In this document: positions 1-12,710 of the stretch, piece after piece
Layout of the letters: each line of letters starts with the position of its first letter
How positions within the stretch are numbered: position 1 is the stretch's first letter
Assembly (NCBI RefSeq): GCF_014805625.2
Contig: NW_023998421.1
Location: 8,117,060 to 8,181,059 of the forward strand
DNA: 64,000 nucleotides
Origin: Glossina fuscipes
Lineage: Eukaryota > Arthropoda > Insecta > Diptera > Glossinidae
Direction of reading: 5' to 3'
Translations under genes and position numbers: made by a program
Notes under the pieces: generated by a model
What the model saw: the letters and a program-made list of their open reading frames with translations, nothing else
What the model was told of the DNA's origin: nothing
Database searches by the model: none

Positions 1-147
1 AGCGGTGCGGCTTCCCAATTTTCTCTCTCTTCTTTCTTTATCATAATTTATAAGCCTATATAACTATGGCCAAGTTTATGGTTATGCGGACAATTTTTGT
101 TTGTTGTTTGTGAACTATGAATGAATGAATGGAATATATATAGATAG

Positions 148-149
<2 letters not shown>

Positions 150-182
<33 letters not shown>
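150..182. repeat. (CA)n microsatellite
   Basis: An uninterrupted run of about 16 CA dinucleotides, directly seen. Confidence 0.98.
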
Positions 183-184
<2 letters not shown>

Positions 185-597
185 AACACAAACACCAAAA
201 TCGAAATATTACTGTTATGAACGTTTTTTCACCATTTAGGTTGCATTCACTGCCGTCTATTATTATTATTATTACTATACAAGTTTGTCATATATGGCGA
301 TATAAACAAAACAAAGAAACAGTAGTAGTATTAGTAGTAGTAGTAGTAGTAGTAATTGCAACAACTCATCCATATTTATACAAAAACTACTTTATTACCT
401 CGGATGTGTGTGCTACACATACAGCAATAAATAAACGCAAATAATCATTATGATGAGCTTGTGTGCACAATTGAATTGATTGCAAATCTAATGTTATACG
501 TAATGAACGTAGCCATGTGCACACGGTTTTGTACTTGGTTTTGGTTGAAAAATAAATTAAATGCAGCACAGGTTTACTTACTATCTTAGAGTAAAAG

Positions 598-630
<33 letters not shown>
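598..630. repeat. Poly(A) run, 33 nt
   Basis: A perfect A homopolymer. It may be the tail of an old retroposed insertion, but I see no target-site duplication, so it is called only as a homopolymer. Confidence 0.98.
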
Positions 631-634
<4 letters not shown>

Positions 635-834
635 AAACATTGTCGTCGAAAAACCGTTTCTGTTTGTAGTTATTTTCCTTTTAGTGATTATCTCTCTTCA
701 AAAATATAAAATAAAAAAAGAAAATTGCAACGCATAGACGCGTGCGTTTGCATATAAATAACTTTGCAGTACTTTTTGTTGCTGTTGTTGTTATTGTTGT
801 TGTTTTTGCGGATATTAACCCACTTATTTATCTT

Positions 835-836
<2 letters not shown>

Positions 837-871
<35 letters not shown>
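837..871. repeat. (AT)n microsatellite
   Basis: About 17 perfect AT units followed by a short ACGT-type extension. Similar (TA)n tracts recur near 9551-9571, 10239-10265, 14918-14943, 18330-18357, 23125-23190, 23711-23732, 24367-24391 and 52525-52546. Confidence 0.98.
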
Positions 872-872
<1 letters not shown>

Positions 873-2289
873 GTACGTATGTACATACATTCCACATAAT
901 ATACCTATCTACCTTATTACCTTGTATTTTACAATATATCTACGTTGCTTGCATACTTCATATGAAGTTCGTCTTTATTGCATCTTAAGTGTGAACTTAT
1001 TCCGTTGCCATCGCATAAACACATTCATGCAAGTAAAAAAAAAAAAAAAAAAAAAAAAATTGTTACTGTAGAGGTCTGTTTTACTTTACTTAAAGGTAAA
1101 TACAAAAATTACTGCATTACAAACATGGATAATATTTTTATTTTTTATGATTTCCCTGTTGTGCAGTGTCATGGTATGCAAGTATGTAAGTGTATGCAAT
1201 TCATGCATGTATGCATTTCAATATGTGAACATGTGCGAACTGTGTGGCAGTTTTATTTACTCGCCTGGAGTATTTTTGATCACCAGAGTTTATATGTGCA
1301 TGCGTTTTTTCTTTCAGGCAAAAGTTAACCGTTACTAAGGTCTTTTAAAGGTTTTTTTTTTTTTTGTTTTCTTTCTTGTTTTTAACATTTATCCTCAGAC
1401 GCACACAGTCAAGTATAATAAATTTAAAGCTAAGCAATCCTCACTTTTAAGCTAATGACATAGCCAACGTTTTTATTGCGGTATTTTAGTTGAATTCCAT
1501 CTTAAGCTGCTATAGCAAAATATCTTCTTTGCAGCTGCTGCTACTATATATATTGTGGGTAAAGCAGATTTTCTTTTCTCTTCTTTTCTTTTCTTTTCTT
1601 TTTTCTTTGTTTGTTTTCTTTTATATAATACTGACACAATACCATCACTCTATGCGTACAAAGTGCATAAAATCAGATCTTTAATCTTTCGCTAAGTACT
1701 TTACTTAACAACTAAGTATTGCTTTCGCATATTTTCGAAATCAATTAATGTTTAATAAAAAATTTTCGAAAAATGACTTTCTTGACTTCTCCATTACTCC
1801 GCCTGTTAATCACATTTACTAAGAGTCCTTTTCACTAAGTTTTAAATTCAAGTGAAAGTTTACTTATAACTGACTTAACTGGAAATTACATTATTTGCTT
1901 TTCATCAATGCGCGATTTGATAATTGTTGTTAAGATTGTCGTGATTAAACTTTTAGTTATTCTGAACGATGCTCCAGTTAATTTTTTAACCCTATGATGG
2001 TTTTTATCTGATGTGCATTTGCAGTAAGTAGCTAACTGGAAGATATCTCAATATCTTATCCTGAAATAGTTTTGCTATTAACTGAAAGCTATATCTATAT
2101 CTTCCTTTCTGAACAGAAGTAGTATACAAGAGTGAACTGTCGTAATGTAAAATTCGTGTGCGGTTAGCTTAAGAGAAGTTGTGAAAAAATATGAAAGCTA
2201 ATAAAAATTCGCGACAACATGAACACGCAATTTCCGCAAAATTGTTTTTCGTTTAATTCGCACCCAGTGCACACGAAGGTTTGTATGCT

Positions 2290-2320
2290 TCTCTAGACAT
2301 TCAGTTGTGTTGCGTGTTTC
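2290..2320 (+). promoter_or_regulatory. Possible core promoter (Inr-like TCAGTTG)
   Basis: A TCAGTTG motif matching the arthropod initiator consensus (TCAKTY) lies at about 2300, roughly 215 bases upstream of the candidate start codon at 2517, with a comparatively GC-balanced leader after it. No clear TATA box is seen. It is plausible as the transcription start for the exon at 2517, but initiator motifs are short and occur often by chance. Confidence 0.25.
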
Positions 2321-2516
2321 GTCTCGATTGTCGGCGCCTTTAATTGAAAGTTAAATTTACGTAATTCTTTGTTAATTTCTTATTGAAAACGGCCTTAAAA
2401 CCTTAGGTGTTATCAAGAAGATATACAGCAACTGAACCGGTACGAACCGTTTAAATCAAATTGAATCCTTCGTGGACGCTTGGTTTGTAAAGATTTAAGG
2501 CAAATTTGTTATCACG

Positions 2517-2574
2517 ATGCCTTACAACGTCGAAAAGTTTTGCTTGATCGACATCCGGCTTTTTGTAGGATCTT
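2517..2574 (+). CDS. Candidate first coding exon of an unidentified gene
   Basis: An ATG at 2517 opens a frame encoding MPYNVEKFCLIDIRLFVGS and runs into a strong 5' splice site (TCTT|GTAAGTATT) at 2574/2575, leaving phase 1. The start has an A at -3, as preferred in flies, and an Inr-like motif lies upstream. The short cysteine-containing N-terminus followed by hydrophobic residues could lead into a transmembrane segment, but I do not recognise the family. No downstream exon was placed with confidence. A possible in-phase chain (open block 13869-14052, micro-exon about 15346-15375, terminal frame near 15575) is weak. The site could also be a chance ATG beside a chance donor. Confidence 0.4.
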
Positions 2575-2580
2575 GTAAGT

Positions 2581-5020
2581 ATTCTTGTCAGTCTCCGCTA
2601 TAAGTGGAAGTCACCTCTAGCGGCATTGCATTACCTAAGATCTGTTTAAGTTTTCTTTCCCTTTTGCTAAGAACAAAATGATTAGTTGATCCCAGCTGTC
2701 AAGGGAGTGGCGAACAATTATCGTCTCCCTTAAATAATTACGTTCTGTGATAAGCCAAGGGGCGCTATGACGTATTAAAATTATCTAAATAGTCTTTTGT
2801 GCAGAAAATTCTAACCTGATTTTTTCAGAAATCGGGAAAAAATACTACCTTATTATGCGCACGGGAATCACTTACAAAATTATTAAAATAAAATTGGGGA
2901 CAAATTTAAAAAAACACTTCGGGATATCCACTATTACGGTTTATTTGAAAAGTCTTTGCTATAAATTCTATAAATTAACTCACGTGAGCAATACATAAGA
3001 AAATTTTCTTAAATTTATCTACGACGAACCAATCAACGGATCTGATCAAATTTGAAATCTTTGCGATGGCGAACCGGTACCATACGATGTATACGTCGCA
3101 TAGAGTTGTCGCGTATAGATGGTGTCAGCTACTTTGATGCCGCAAGTGACTGCCATATATAAACGAAACGAAAGGTTTAAAAATTAATTAAAAAGCAAAA
3201 TTGCAACAAATTTACACAACTACAACAAATCTCGCGAAAAAATCTCATATTTTTAAAAGACTTTTTCGGTCAGACTGTTAACGCGCCTCGATTCTCTTCA
3301 AATTTTATATGTAGCTTCTTAATAACACGCTTCAGCAAAAGCAGGCTTTTTAAAGATAGTGTTAGAAAAAACAAGTCGACTCGAATCGAATTAAAGAAAA
3401 AATTGTTATTTAAATCCTACATGTTTCTCGAAAAGAACATAAATCCGCGAAAGGCCGGTTTACAGCGCCAGCGTTTTAAGTAGCTTACAATGTTGACCTC
3501 AGTGGAAAAAATTGAACTTTTGGGCCAGATAAGGTATATAAACCCCACAAAAGGGTTTGGCACTCACTCTTGAGTCTTTAAAGCATTGAACGAATTAAAA
3601 GTTTCAGTACACCTTCTGAGCAATCTGCGTCTGCAATATGAACAAACAACTTATTAGCTTAAGAACAATATAAAGATTTATTGACGTTGTTTGTATGTGT
3701 CGCATGTTTCCAAATTCGATGTTACAGGCTGCTCTCAATATAGTGACAAAAGTGAATTAACCGGATTATGCTTATAAGGATTTCAAATAGAAATGACACA
3801 TCAGTTGAAATAGGTTGTCTATTATAAACCTAAATACAACGAAATGTGAAAACTATCAGATTAATTAATGGATATTTTATTGTTACATATATAAAAAAAA
3901 AGCAATTAAAAAGTTCGGCTCCTTGAAAACATTAAACGTCAAATTGTTTTGATCTTTTTAATGTGTTCCCCAAAATATAATTAAGCCAGATATTTATTGA
4001 TGTTTTTGCATAAAAGAGTTCAGCTATAAATTGAAAATATCAGCTACTTTCAGATTCTCAAACGTAAAAGAGTAAAATTAGTAGAAGAAAAAAAATAATA
4101 ATAAAAAACAGCCACACTATAGAGGGCTATGGCTACCATTAAATAGCTTATATCACCCTACGATTATACATACAATGACTTTTTAAAATTAAGCCTTATA
4201 TGGGAAGTGTTCGAAAGATTGGTCTGATACGAACCAAAGCTATTGGAAGCTTGCGTTCTTAAGACGAAACATATCCGTCTATCATATTTCGGACAGACGG
4301 ACGAACAACCTTAGATAAAGGTAGTATAATAAACGGTGGATCCATCTCAAGGCCTTCATAGTTTTGCGAAACTCCGCTCATATTTAACATACCCATGTGC
4401 CGCAAATAGTGTAGAGCATAATGAAAAAAATAGATGAGAAAGTTGGAAAGAATATACAAGATATACGATTTTAACCGATGCAAGTTGCCATCCAAATTTG
4501 ACAAAGTTATGTACGTTAAAGCTGAGAACATACACCTAAATCGAGAGCTTTGCCCTCTGCTTAAGAAATCCAATAATAAAGTGTTGTTGTTATTAAAATT
4601 GCTATGTAAGGCCTGCACAGAATTCAATGATTTGTATTATTCCTACCATTAAGTAGCTCGAATGTTCTCATCTTTAGCTACTATTCGTCGCAAAAAAGGC
4701 TCGACCTCATATCAAAACAAAAGAACGCCGTCTTTGTCAGTTCATGAGGGACCTAAATTACTTTCCTGTACAATTTTCCTATGGGACAAACATAATCATG
4801 AACTGTAGACTACGGGTAGCCAATCTTCAGTGATGATTCCTCAATTCCATGTCATGATTTAACTTCCATTACTTCTCGGTCGCCCTAACGAAATAACTTG
4901 TCTTTGCCTCGTTAAGAAGGTTTCGGATGAAATATTGTCAACAGTAACCACTTTGTACTAAATTATGCTAAACATGCAGCGCAGCCTAAGCGCCGCTAAT
5001 GTACGTCGCAGAGAAAATAC
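2581..5020. other. Non-coding, nothing recognised apart from a repeat fragment
   Basis: It is AT-rich with scattered stops in all frames. If the exon at 2517 is real this is the start of its first intron. The only recognisable content is a family-A interspersed repeat fragment at about 4115-4340. Confidence 0.55.
4115..4340 (-). repeat. Interspersed repeat family A, degenerate copy
   Basis: The stretch carries the family-A signature in reverse: a GGCTACCATTAAATAG-type end, a 'cttatatgggaag...gtctgatacgaacc' block, and the 'cggacagacggacga' segment. Equivalent blocks occur near 12.6, 16.5, 36.0, 38.1 and 59.8 kb. It is non-autonomous and highly diverged; the open frames across it are not genes. 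Confidence 0.6.
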
Positions 5021-5029
5021 TTTAAAGTA

Positions 5030-5600
5030 AAAATCTGCGAGAGCTTGAAGCGATTCAAAGGTTGTCCAAGGTTGTTGAGAATGATATCGGCTTACCACAC
5101 AGTTTCATTGTCAGCGGTAGCGGCTTATGGCAGCAATGTTGCACACCAACGTACTACTGAACGAGGAATTATGTATCCATAGCGGCAAAAAGGAAAGAAC
5201 AACCGGCGAAAGAAACTACAACAACATTGCCTGCAGACCTAAGACGTCAGTATGTTGAGAGAATGTCAGCAACGATGGGAAAACAACCCGAAAGGAAAGT
5301 AAACCAAAACGAAAGTGGAGGAAGTTAATCTTTTCATAATCCAATTTTTCATTGATCATAGAAATTTCTCTAGTTATCTGTGTCTGGGCATAAACTACGC
5401 AGCACTGCCTTCACCTGTCCGGCTTAGATATGTTTGAGAAACATGCTTGCCTGAAAATAGAAATTACGCCAGCTAGCTTGCTGGAGGTTACGTCAAGAGA
5501 CACGGAAAGATTGGAAAATGTTTTTTGCAAGATATGCTTCAATATAACGCTACACGAAAGGCGATATCGGCACCCGAGATTGCTCACTCCCTAAAGACAC
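5030..5600 (+). mobile_element. Relic of an R1-clade non-LTR retrotransposon (C-terminal end)
   Basis: Conceptual translation gives a stretch reading ...RMISAYHTVSLSAVAAY..., followed later by ...QQRWENNPKG.... These match the arrangement downstream of the reverse transcriptase in R1/LOA-type elements (a 'YRTVS..A..V.AG' block, then 'W...W......GRW'). The frame is broken by stops and small indels, so the element is dead. The later 'SGHK' and Leu-rich part may correspond to the C-terminal 'SGHG.FR.YL' region. The boundaries are soft. The clade call is from motif recall, not from a search. Confidence 0.5.
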
Positions 5601-5609
5601 GTACTCACT

Positions 5610-7990
5610 AGCTGTTCGCGAGACCAATCAAATTAAAAAAAAATATATATATAAAAATACATTTGTACTGAACTAAGATGATGGATTTCTTCTATTGTAA
5701 CAAAATCGACAAAGGGAAATGGCAGAGAGATGTATAGACATAACTTACACTCGAAAATAACCTAAGCTAAACGCGTATGTCTTCATGCATAAATGCAACT
5801 GTTTTTGCCTCCACATACTGATAGCGGTTATAAGAATCATTTTTAATTTTTTAATCGCATCCTTGTTACCTTTCCCTATGCTTTTGTTTTTTTTTTTTGC
5901 CAACACTATGGAAAGCATTCAAAGCGCACACGTCACTAATATCATAAGGGACATTCCTGTACAGTGCCATGTGATGCTTTTAAGTAATGGGATACGAACC
6001 CTTTTTGTGACAATGAAAACAATAAAACCGAATAAAAGCTGATTATTTACCACAAAACATTTGTAGGTACAATTCTGTTACTGGAAGCCCTGTATTTTCT
6101 TAGTTGATGGGTATATAGGTATTTATGTGTATGTATGTATACGAATTTGAAATTGTTTGAATTTTTAATAAATATCAAAACACTGCTGAAATTCCTGGAA
6201 GCCGAGTAAAATAAATTTCAAATTTTGACAAACAAAATCACTGCAATTAATTTAAACAAAATTTTTCTCAATATGAATGAATGAAAAGAACTGAAAAAGA
6301 AGGAGAAAAAATAAGAGTAGAATATTACAACAAAGAAGAAGTGAAAAAAAAAGGAAAAAAAATTAAGAAAGCGTATCCTGAACCGAAGGATTATTAAAAT
6401 ATGTGCATATGTGTGCCACAAAACCAGTTTCGGAAAGGCACGCACAAACACAGATACACATAAGAAGCACGCATACACGAAAATGTTTAGATGTTTAGCT
6501 TTGTACAATTTGCAGATGTGTACGACGAATACGAAATATAAACACACAAGGTTTAAATGTTGTTCATATGTGTATGTGTGTGTATAGATTTAAGAAGACG
6601 CGGAAAACAAACAGGCTCCGTTAGATTCATTAAAAAAACAGCATTTTTTCAAACGTTTTCTCCTACTGTTTTTATTTCATACCCTATAGGGAGTTTATTG
6701 TTATTATTACTCTTCTTCTTCTTCTTCTTATTTCAAAGAGCAAACTGTCTAGACATTACATTTGATTTTGCCTTTCGCATATTTATTTATTTATTGTAAA
6801 CACCACATAAATAAAAAACAAATTGATTTTCAACATTCACCGTAGGATACTTACTCGTCCACAATAAAGGAAGAAAAGGAATAACAATTTATAACGCATA
6901 AGAAGCAAATGTATGTGTATATATATATTTATATATATACATATATACATATACATATATATGTGTGTGTAATGGCGTCCAATTGCTTTTTTACAGTCTT
7001 TTCAAATTAATTTTTTCTTTCACTAGATTTTTTTTTATTTTTTTTTTTTAGAAATATTTTAAATCACTCTTTTTTTTTTCTTAAGCCAACAGCCAGCTTT
7101 TGTTTAAATAAAATCATTATTTATTGTAATTTAAGTTAAGAAAAACGAATAGAATTTTGAGGGCTTGGTTTGATAAATATTTTTTTATATATTTTTATTT
7201 CATTTTTATTTCATTTTTTTTTTTCCTTTTTTTTTTTTAATAATAGTAAAGAAATTTTACAATTTCCTGTAAACTTCCTCCGAACGGCGCAATATTTTCT
7301 TATAAATTTGAATGCCGCGTTTTGTGCGTTTCTCCTCGTTTTGCTATGTTTTTTGCTCGTTGCTGATTGAGACTAAATCCGTCCGTACGCCAAAAAACAA
7401 ATTTCTGTTATCGCTTGTCGTACATCCATTGCTTAAATTGTTTTCTTGTTTTTGGTATTGTTGTTGCTTACAAAACGTGTTTACTCTGTTGTGCATGAAT
7501 GTGCGTGCGTGTGTGTGTTAAAAAAGGTTCATATACAATACTTTTTGCTTTTGTTGTTCTCTTTTTTGCTCTTTCTCAGCGCGCTTTAAGAAAATTATGA
7601 AATTTCATTTTTTAACTTCTTTGCCTCTCTCTTTCTCTCTCACATTTTATTTGCCTTATTCAGCAAAACCAAGTGAAAAATGGAAACAATTTTATATGAA
7701 GTTTATATACTTTGCATATTGAGAGCAAAAGGAGAAAAAATATATGTAGAGAGAGTGAGAGAATATACAATAAAGACTTGACGTCACTTTATACTTTGAA
7801 TTAATGATTGTTTCTGAAAATAAAGACAGTGGCGTTGCAACTTATTGTCTTTAATTGGAGAGATTTTTGAAAGAAAATGAGAAAAGATGAGCATCCAAAT
7901 GCTTCTAAATTCGTTTGTGTTAAGCAAGTGCACATATTTACAATGATTTTCGCTCAAAAAAAAAAATAAATAAAAAATAAATAAATAAAT
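5610..7990. other. Non-coding, homopolymer- and T-rich
   Basis: It contains many T-runs, CTT repeats near 6711-6730, a (TA/TACA) tract at about 6915-6962 and a (GT)n near 7505-7518. Open frames in it are mostly poly-Phe, Tyr or Ile translations of these repeats. I see no coding evidence. Confidence 0.6.
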
Positions 7991-7994
7991 AAAT

Positions 7995-8475
7995 AAAAGC
8001 TCCCCTAGGAACCAATGGAGTCGGAAAATTGGTGTTCATGGATGGCATTCTAACCAAGAGTGGGTTATTTAAGGATATTGAAGGAAAATTTGAAAGAAAG
8101 TGTGGACAAACTTGGCACTTTAGTAACACTCAAATTCTGCCAAGATAACAATCTCAAGCATAAGTTTCGCCAAATTCATGAATGGCTCTTATGTAACTAC
8201 TATTAAGTGTTCCCCAATCACCAGGCCATCAAAACCCCATCAAAAGTGTATGGGATGATTTAGACCGCCGTGTGCGAAAACTCTCAACCTCTCCCTCCCA
8301 AGATCTGAAAAGTAAATTACAAGAAGCGTTAGGTTTCCTACACAAAAAAAATTATACAAAACTTTTACATGACTCTCAGAAAACTCTCCAATATCAAGGT
8401 TGCTTAGTCACGGAAAAATGGCTTGTCACGTGTGGCTCTTGCGAGACTAAATATTTAAAAAGCAGTTTAACGAAC
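7995..8475 (+). mobile_element. Broken Tc1-like transposase fragment
   Basis: The conceptual translation contains GTNGVGKLVFMDGI and then CQDNNLKHKF...EWLL, then VWDDLDRRVRKLSTSPS. These correspond in order to the Tc1-family blocks 'ANGVGxLVFIxGxM', 'QQDNDPKHxxxxxxEWL' (around the second catalytic Asp) and 'ENLWDxLxRRVR'. The blocks fall in different frames with stops between them, so this is a decayed 3' half of a Tc1/mariner-superfamily transposase gene. The N-terminal DNA-binding part and clear terminal inverted repeats are not seen. The left edge abuts an (AAAT)n tract at about 7976-7999. Confidence 0.8.
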
Positions 8476-10233
8476 AAAATTGGCTGAATAAAATTGTAAA
8501 ATAATGGAAGAGATCACGGCGATCATTCTCCAAAGGTCCATTAGTGTTTTAAAAAATTTAATAAAAACGTTTTTCAAATTTCAAAAATAACGTTAGAAAT
8601 GAATAAATTTGATGAGAATCGTTGTTAAAATTACGAAAGAAGATCAAATGCAATATAGCAGAAGATATTTTTTTATTTATATTTAAAAGTCCTACTGACT
8701 TCCCCTTTTCTACTTTATGCGATAATACTAAGTTTGTATAAAAGACTGCGCGTCTGCTTAATGTTGTAGAGTCATGTAGAGAAAAACTTTCCTCTGCAGG
8801 AGAATTTAAAAGAGAACAAATAACGGGTAGAAAGTGAGATGGTGAGAGAGCGACAGTGTGTGAGAGAGGAAGAGTGTGTGAGAGAGAGAGAGAGAGAGAG
8901 AGGAAAGTAAAAGGAAAACAAGTCAAAACAAAACGAAAATGGAAACAATTATAACATAGAGCAGCAAATCAAAAGAAAGATTAAATTGTATTGAAAGAAG
9001 AAGAAAAAATCGCAACAAGAAAAGCATATATGAGCGCATAATAAGTAAAGAGCGCTCTCCTCCAAATGTGGCGAGAGAAAGATAACGAGAAAAAGACAGA
9101 GAGGGCGAAGGAGAAAGAGACATTTTAAATGTTTTCTTCTTCACACAATTTATGTATGCATGTATGTAAACAACAACAAAATTTTTTTGTCAAGTCTTGT
9201 GGGAAAATAAATATTTTTTATTATTATTTACGCTTGTTGCAAAAAACTGCGTTCCTGGTGCTATGCCGGTCTAGATGATGGCTCTTCCTGCTCTAGTTTA
9301 AGCGCTAAATGTTATTTGTAAGGTTGAGTACGGCGACAAGATGAATTCCGTTGCTTCTCTGTTTAACATATTGCTTACAATAAAGGAGACGAGTAGCAAA
9401 CAAACAGTTTCGCCTCGACAAGAAGACATAAATAATAAAATAATCATCACATATTAACGAGCTATATGGATGCTGTTTGTCTGTTTGTCAGACTTACCTA
9501 TGCACACTTTGACAATGATTGTTAGGTACAAACTTGACAAGAGAGGAAGCATATATATATATATATATATAGCATGGAAAGCTTGCATTGCACTCTCGTC
9601 CAATGCACTGCAGGTGTTTTCTTTACTGAAAACTGCATAAAGGTGTCGTGTGCTTGATGATTGTTAATTTTACCGGTATATTATTATCATTGTAATTTTG
9701 CAAATAATCTTTACTATAATGACATTTTCGGTCATATTTGCAGTCAGCCTCTAAGTGCTTAATTTTTCACTTGATCACCCCTAAGTTTCTTTCTTTTTTT
9801 TTTTTTTTTCTTACCTTTAGCATGTTTTCAAGGCACCAAACGTTCATTAACCTCTACTGTGACTGTTATATATATTAGCAGACATTTAGTTAACCTATTA
9901 CACGTAGTGCGCGGGGAAATGTGTACGAAAAAAAAAAAAAAATGAAATAATGAAAAACCGCACTTTTCCATTTATAAACACCTAAGTAAGTATACGAGTG
10001 TCGTGTGAAAATTCAATAATGACCGATAAAGTGACATAAGTGAATTATAAAGACTAGTTTAAGAAAATATCCAATTACTTTGCAGTCAAGAGAAGTAATT
10101 GTTTGATAATAAATAATTTAACATACACTCCCTCTACGGGTAGGGAGGGCGTACTAAGACCGTTGTGTGTACAATAGTGATTCTGTGCGATTTGTAACAT
10201 AATTACTAGAAATCGTCATGAGCCCAGCACAAA

Positions 10234-10270
<37 letters not shown>

Positions 10271-11856
10271 CATTTAATGTCGGGCTTTTGAGCTATATTC
10301 GCCATATCAAAATGTTTACACACAATGCTACGTTTATTTAAGTTAACTTTCGCGATCCAATAGATGTCAAATCGATGTGAATAGGTAAGAATCGCGACTA
10401 TCAAACCAGTGTTTGCGCATTTAATGCGGTACTGTTTACTCGCAGCTATAATAATGAGTGCTCAGACGGTAAAGGCATATAACACTTGTCGCTTAGACAC
10501 ACCTTCACTAGGCTGCGGCCACCACTTACCCTCTTACAAAAAAAAAACTTATTATAAAATAAAACAAAAAACACTTTCGGAAATTTTCGATGAGAAATGA
10601 CTTGTATACGTGATTTAAAACTTCTTATAATGGGGTAAGGTAACTGTTTACTGTACTACACGTGATTGGAAGTAAAGATGCTTATTTTTCCGGGAAGCAG
10701 TTAAAGGAAGTTAATGATTAAATTACTGAGCTTTTGATAGTTATCTCATGCATGCTCACAAGTGAGATTAGGCAACGGCGCTAAGCTAGCAATGGAACCA
10801 ATCTTTTTTTTTTTTTTTTTGGAGATATATGTAAAGCAGTAAATTGGCAAATTGAGGCAATTGTAAGCAGGCAAAGAATTGATTTTCATCCGTCGTTTCC
10901 CGAAACTTCATTATTTTGCCAACTAATTAATTAAATTCGCGGTTTCAGTAAACTTAAAGATATCTACGTCCTTAATATATCTAGGGCGATAAATGCCGTC
11001 AACCTTTTCCGCTTAATACTGCGTGGATCATTAAGGAAGAACAAGTCAATTTCAATGTCCGATATTTGGTAGTTCATCTTTTATATTTATATACTGAGTT
11101 TAGTGAGTTTTATTTCAATTATGAAGAGCAAAAATAAGAGACAACCTTCGTAAACAACCTTCTTAGTTGTATCATGTGTAATTATGAAATTTCATGGTCT
11201 GCAAGACCTCTGCGAGCAAGCTTATGTTTGTATGTTCTTTTAGCGAGCAGTCGACTCATAAAAGTGTACTTTTTTTCCGCTTGCTCTGCTCCTTGGTTTC
11301 TAACGTTTACACATTTCTCCTTTGACAACATTGTCTCGAACTTCTCAAGTATATAACTTCCTCTCAGACATAAACATAAACACATAGCCATGTTAACCAA
11401 GTTAATGATGCAAGCTGAAGGAGCAAAAAGCAGCATCGGATTTTTTTTTCTTCTTCTTCTTATTACGCGCAAGTGCTAAAAACAAATTTGCGCAAAACTC
11501 TTGGACTCTGTCTTACTAAGCTTACTAGGGCAACATGAATGAATGGTAGCGAACATCAGCCTGGAATACCAAGCGTATTTATACAAAGACATTGAATTTC
11601 TCTTTACGTGATTTTCGCTCGTTTATTCATTATCGTTTATTTTCAATTGAGCTTTTGCTTTTTGATTGGTCGTTCGTTGTACGTTCACGTTCATTTATAT
11701 GAGCAAGAAAGTGTAGAGGTGTGATTGCCTGCGATTAATACTCACTGTTAGACCTCGATTGCTTTTTACCTCCGTCTTTATATATTGCTGCCATAAGTTA
11801 CGAAAGTATACATACAGTTTACAAAGTCTACATACGTGACAAATGCTTGTATATTT

Positions 11857-11885
11857 GCAGAGGATGCAGAGGATGCAGAGGATGC
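11857..11885. repeat. 9-bp tandem repeat, three copies
   Basis: Three perfect copies of GCAGAGGAT in tandem plus two bases. The period is a multiple of three but no gene surrounds it. Confidence 0.9.
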
Positions 11886-12274
11886 TTCTCCCTAACGATT
11901 TCAGGTGCCATAACATACTAACGCGAACATTGATAACTACATAGAGCGAGCATTTCATTAGATTTTTGCACTATGTGCCAATGAGTTAAGCATCGTTTAG
12001 TATTTTATTCAATTTAACGTCGTGCTGCTGCTATAATGAAATTTTGTGTAATTGAATCAAATCAGCAACATTTTTGCAAATAATCTAAACGAAACAGAAA
12101 AAAAAAAAAAAAAAAAATTTATATAGAGAGAAACCTTGCGGGCGGAAATCAACTAGAAAATGTAAATAAAAATATAAGCAAATAAATTAGAAATGAAATA
12201 GGAAAGAAAATCTTAAAAAATTTCGATAATTTTCGATAATGATCATAAACATTAGGGAATGAAAATTCAATTAT

Positions 12275-12710
12275 TATACCCCCTACTTTTTTATGACATC
12301 GTTTGTGCATTAAGTTTGTGCGGATGTATGTAAATTCCAAAAGGGCTTATGTAAGATCCACTTTTTATTATGTCAATCGATTATGATTCACGTTCTCAAT
12401 CGATTTAAGCAAGTTCTTATAATTATCATTACTACAATACTTAAAGTATCTCGATCAAAATCGCTTGACTTGAAAGATCCAAAGGTCAATCTTTTTCACG
12501 AAAAGTAAGCTTTTATAAGGCAAAACAATTGACACACACAATAACTCACACATAACGACTTATTAAAATAAGGCGTGCTATGGGAAAGTGGTCCAATCCG
12601 AATCAATTTTAATATCAAATATCTCGAAAGTAGTGGTGCGTAGATTGAACATAAGAAAACAAGATGGACAGACGAGCAGACACGCTTACTTCAAAGGAGA
12701 AAGTGATTCC
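12275..12710. repeat. Family A fragments in both orientations
   Basis: At 12275-12420 a plus-strand head carries the family-A block 'aagtttgtgcggatgtatgt' followed by 'aaaagggc' and a 'cgatttaagcaag' segment. At about 12500-12710 a minus-strand copy carries 'gacagacgagcagacacgc' and 'tatgggaaagtggtccaatc'. The two form an inverted, imperfect pair and may come from separate insertions. Confidence 0.6.

Larger units (their letters stand above)
1..2289. other. Non-coding stretch rich in microsatellites
   Basis: No reading frame here looks coding; the longer open frames run through simple repeats. It holds (CA)n at 150-182, TTA and GTA triplet runs at about 255-355, an A-run at 598-630, TTG-rich sequence near 777-807, (AT)n at 837-871 and another A-run near 1036-1059. 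The right-hand part lies upstream of the candidate first exon at 2517 and may hold its promoter. Confidence 0.7.

Noticed and set aside
8558..9144. Ser/Leu-rich minus-strand frames
   Set aside because: They are translations of (GA)n/(CT)n microsatellite sequence.
9493..9552. Minus-strand ATG frame MLPLLSSLYLTIIVKVCI ending at AG|GTAAGT
   Set aside because: The donor is good but the frame starts in a (TA)n tract and no partner exon was seen; judged chance.
10425..10600. Signal-peptide-like start MRYCLLAAIIMSAQTVKAYN with two cysteines after it
   Set aside because: An antigen-5 or similar secreted protein was considered, but the frame ends in an A-run-encoded Lys-rich tail and no following exon was found.
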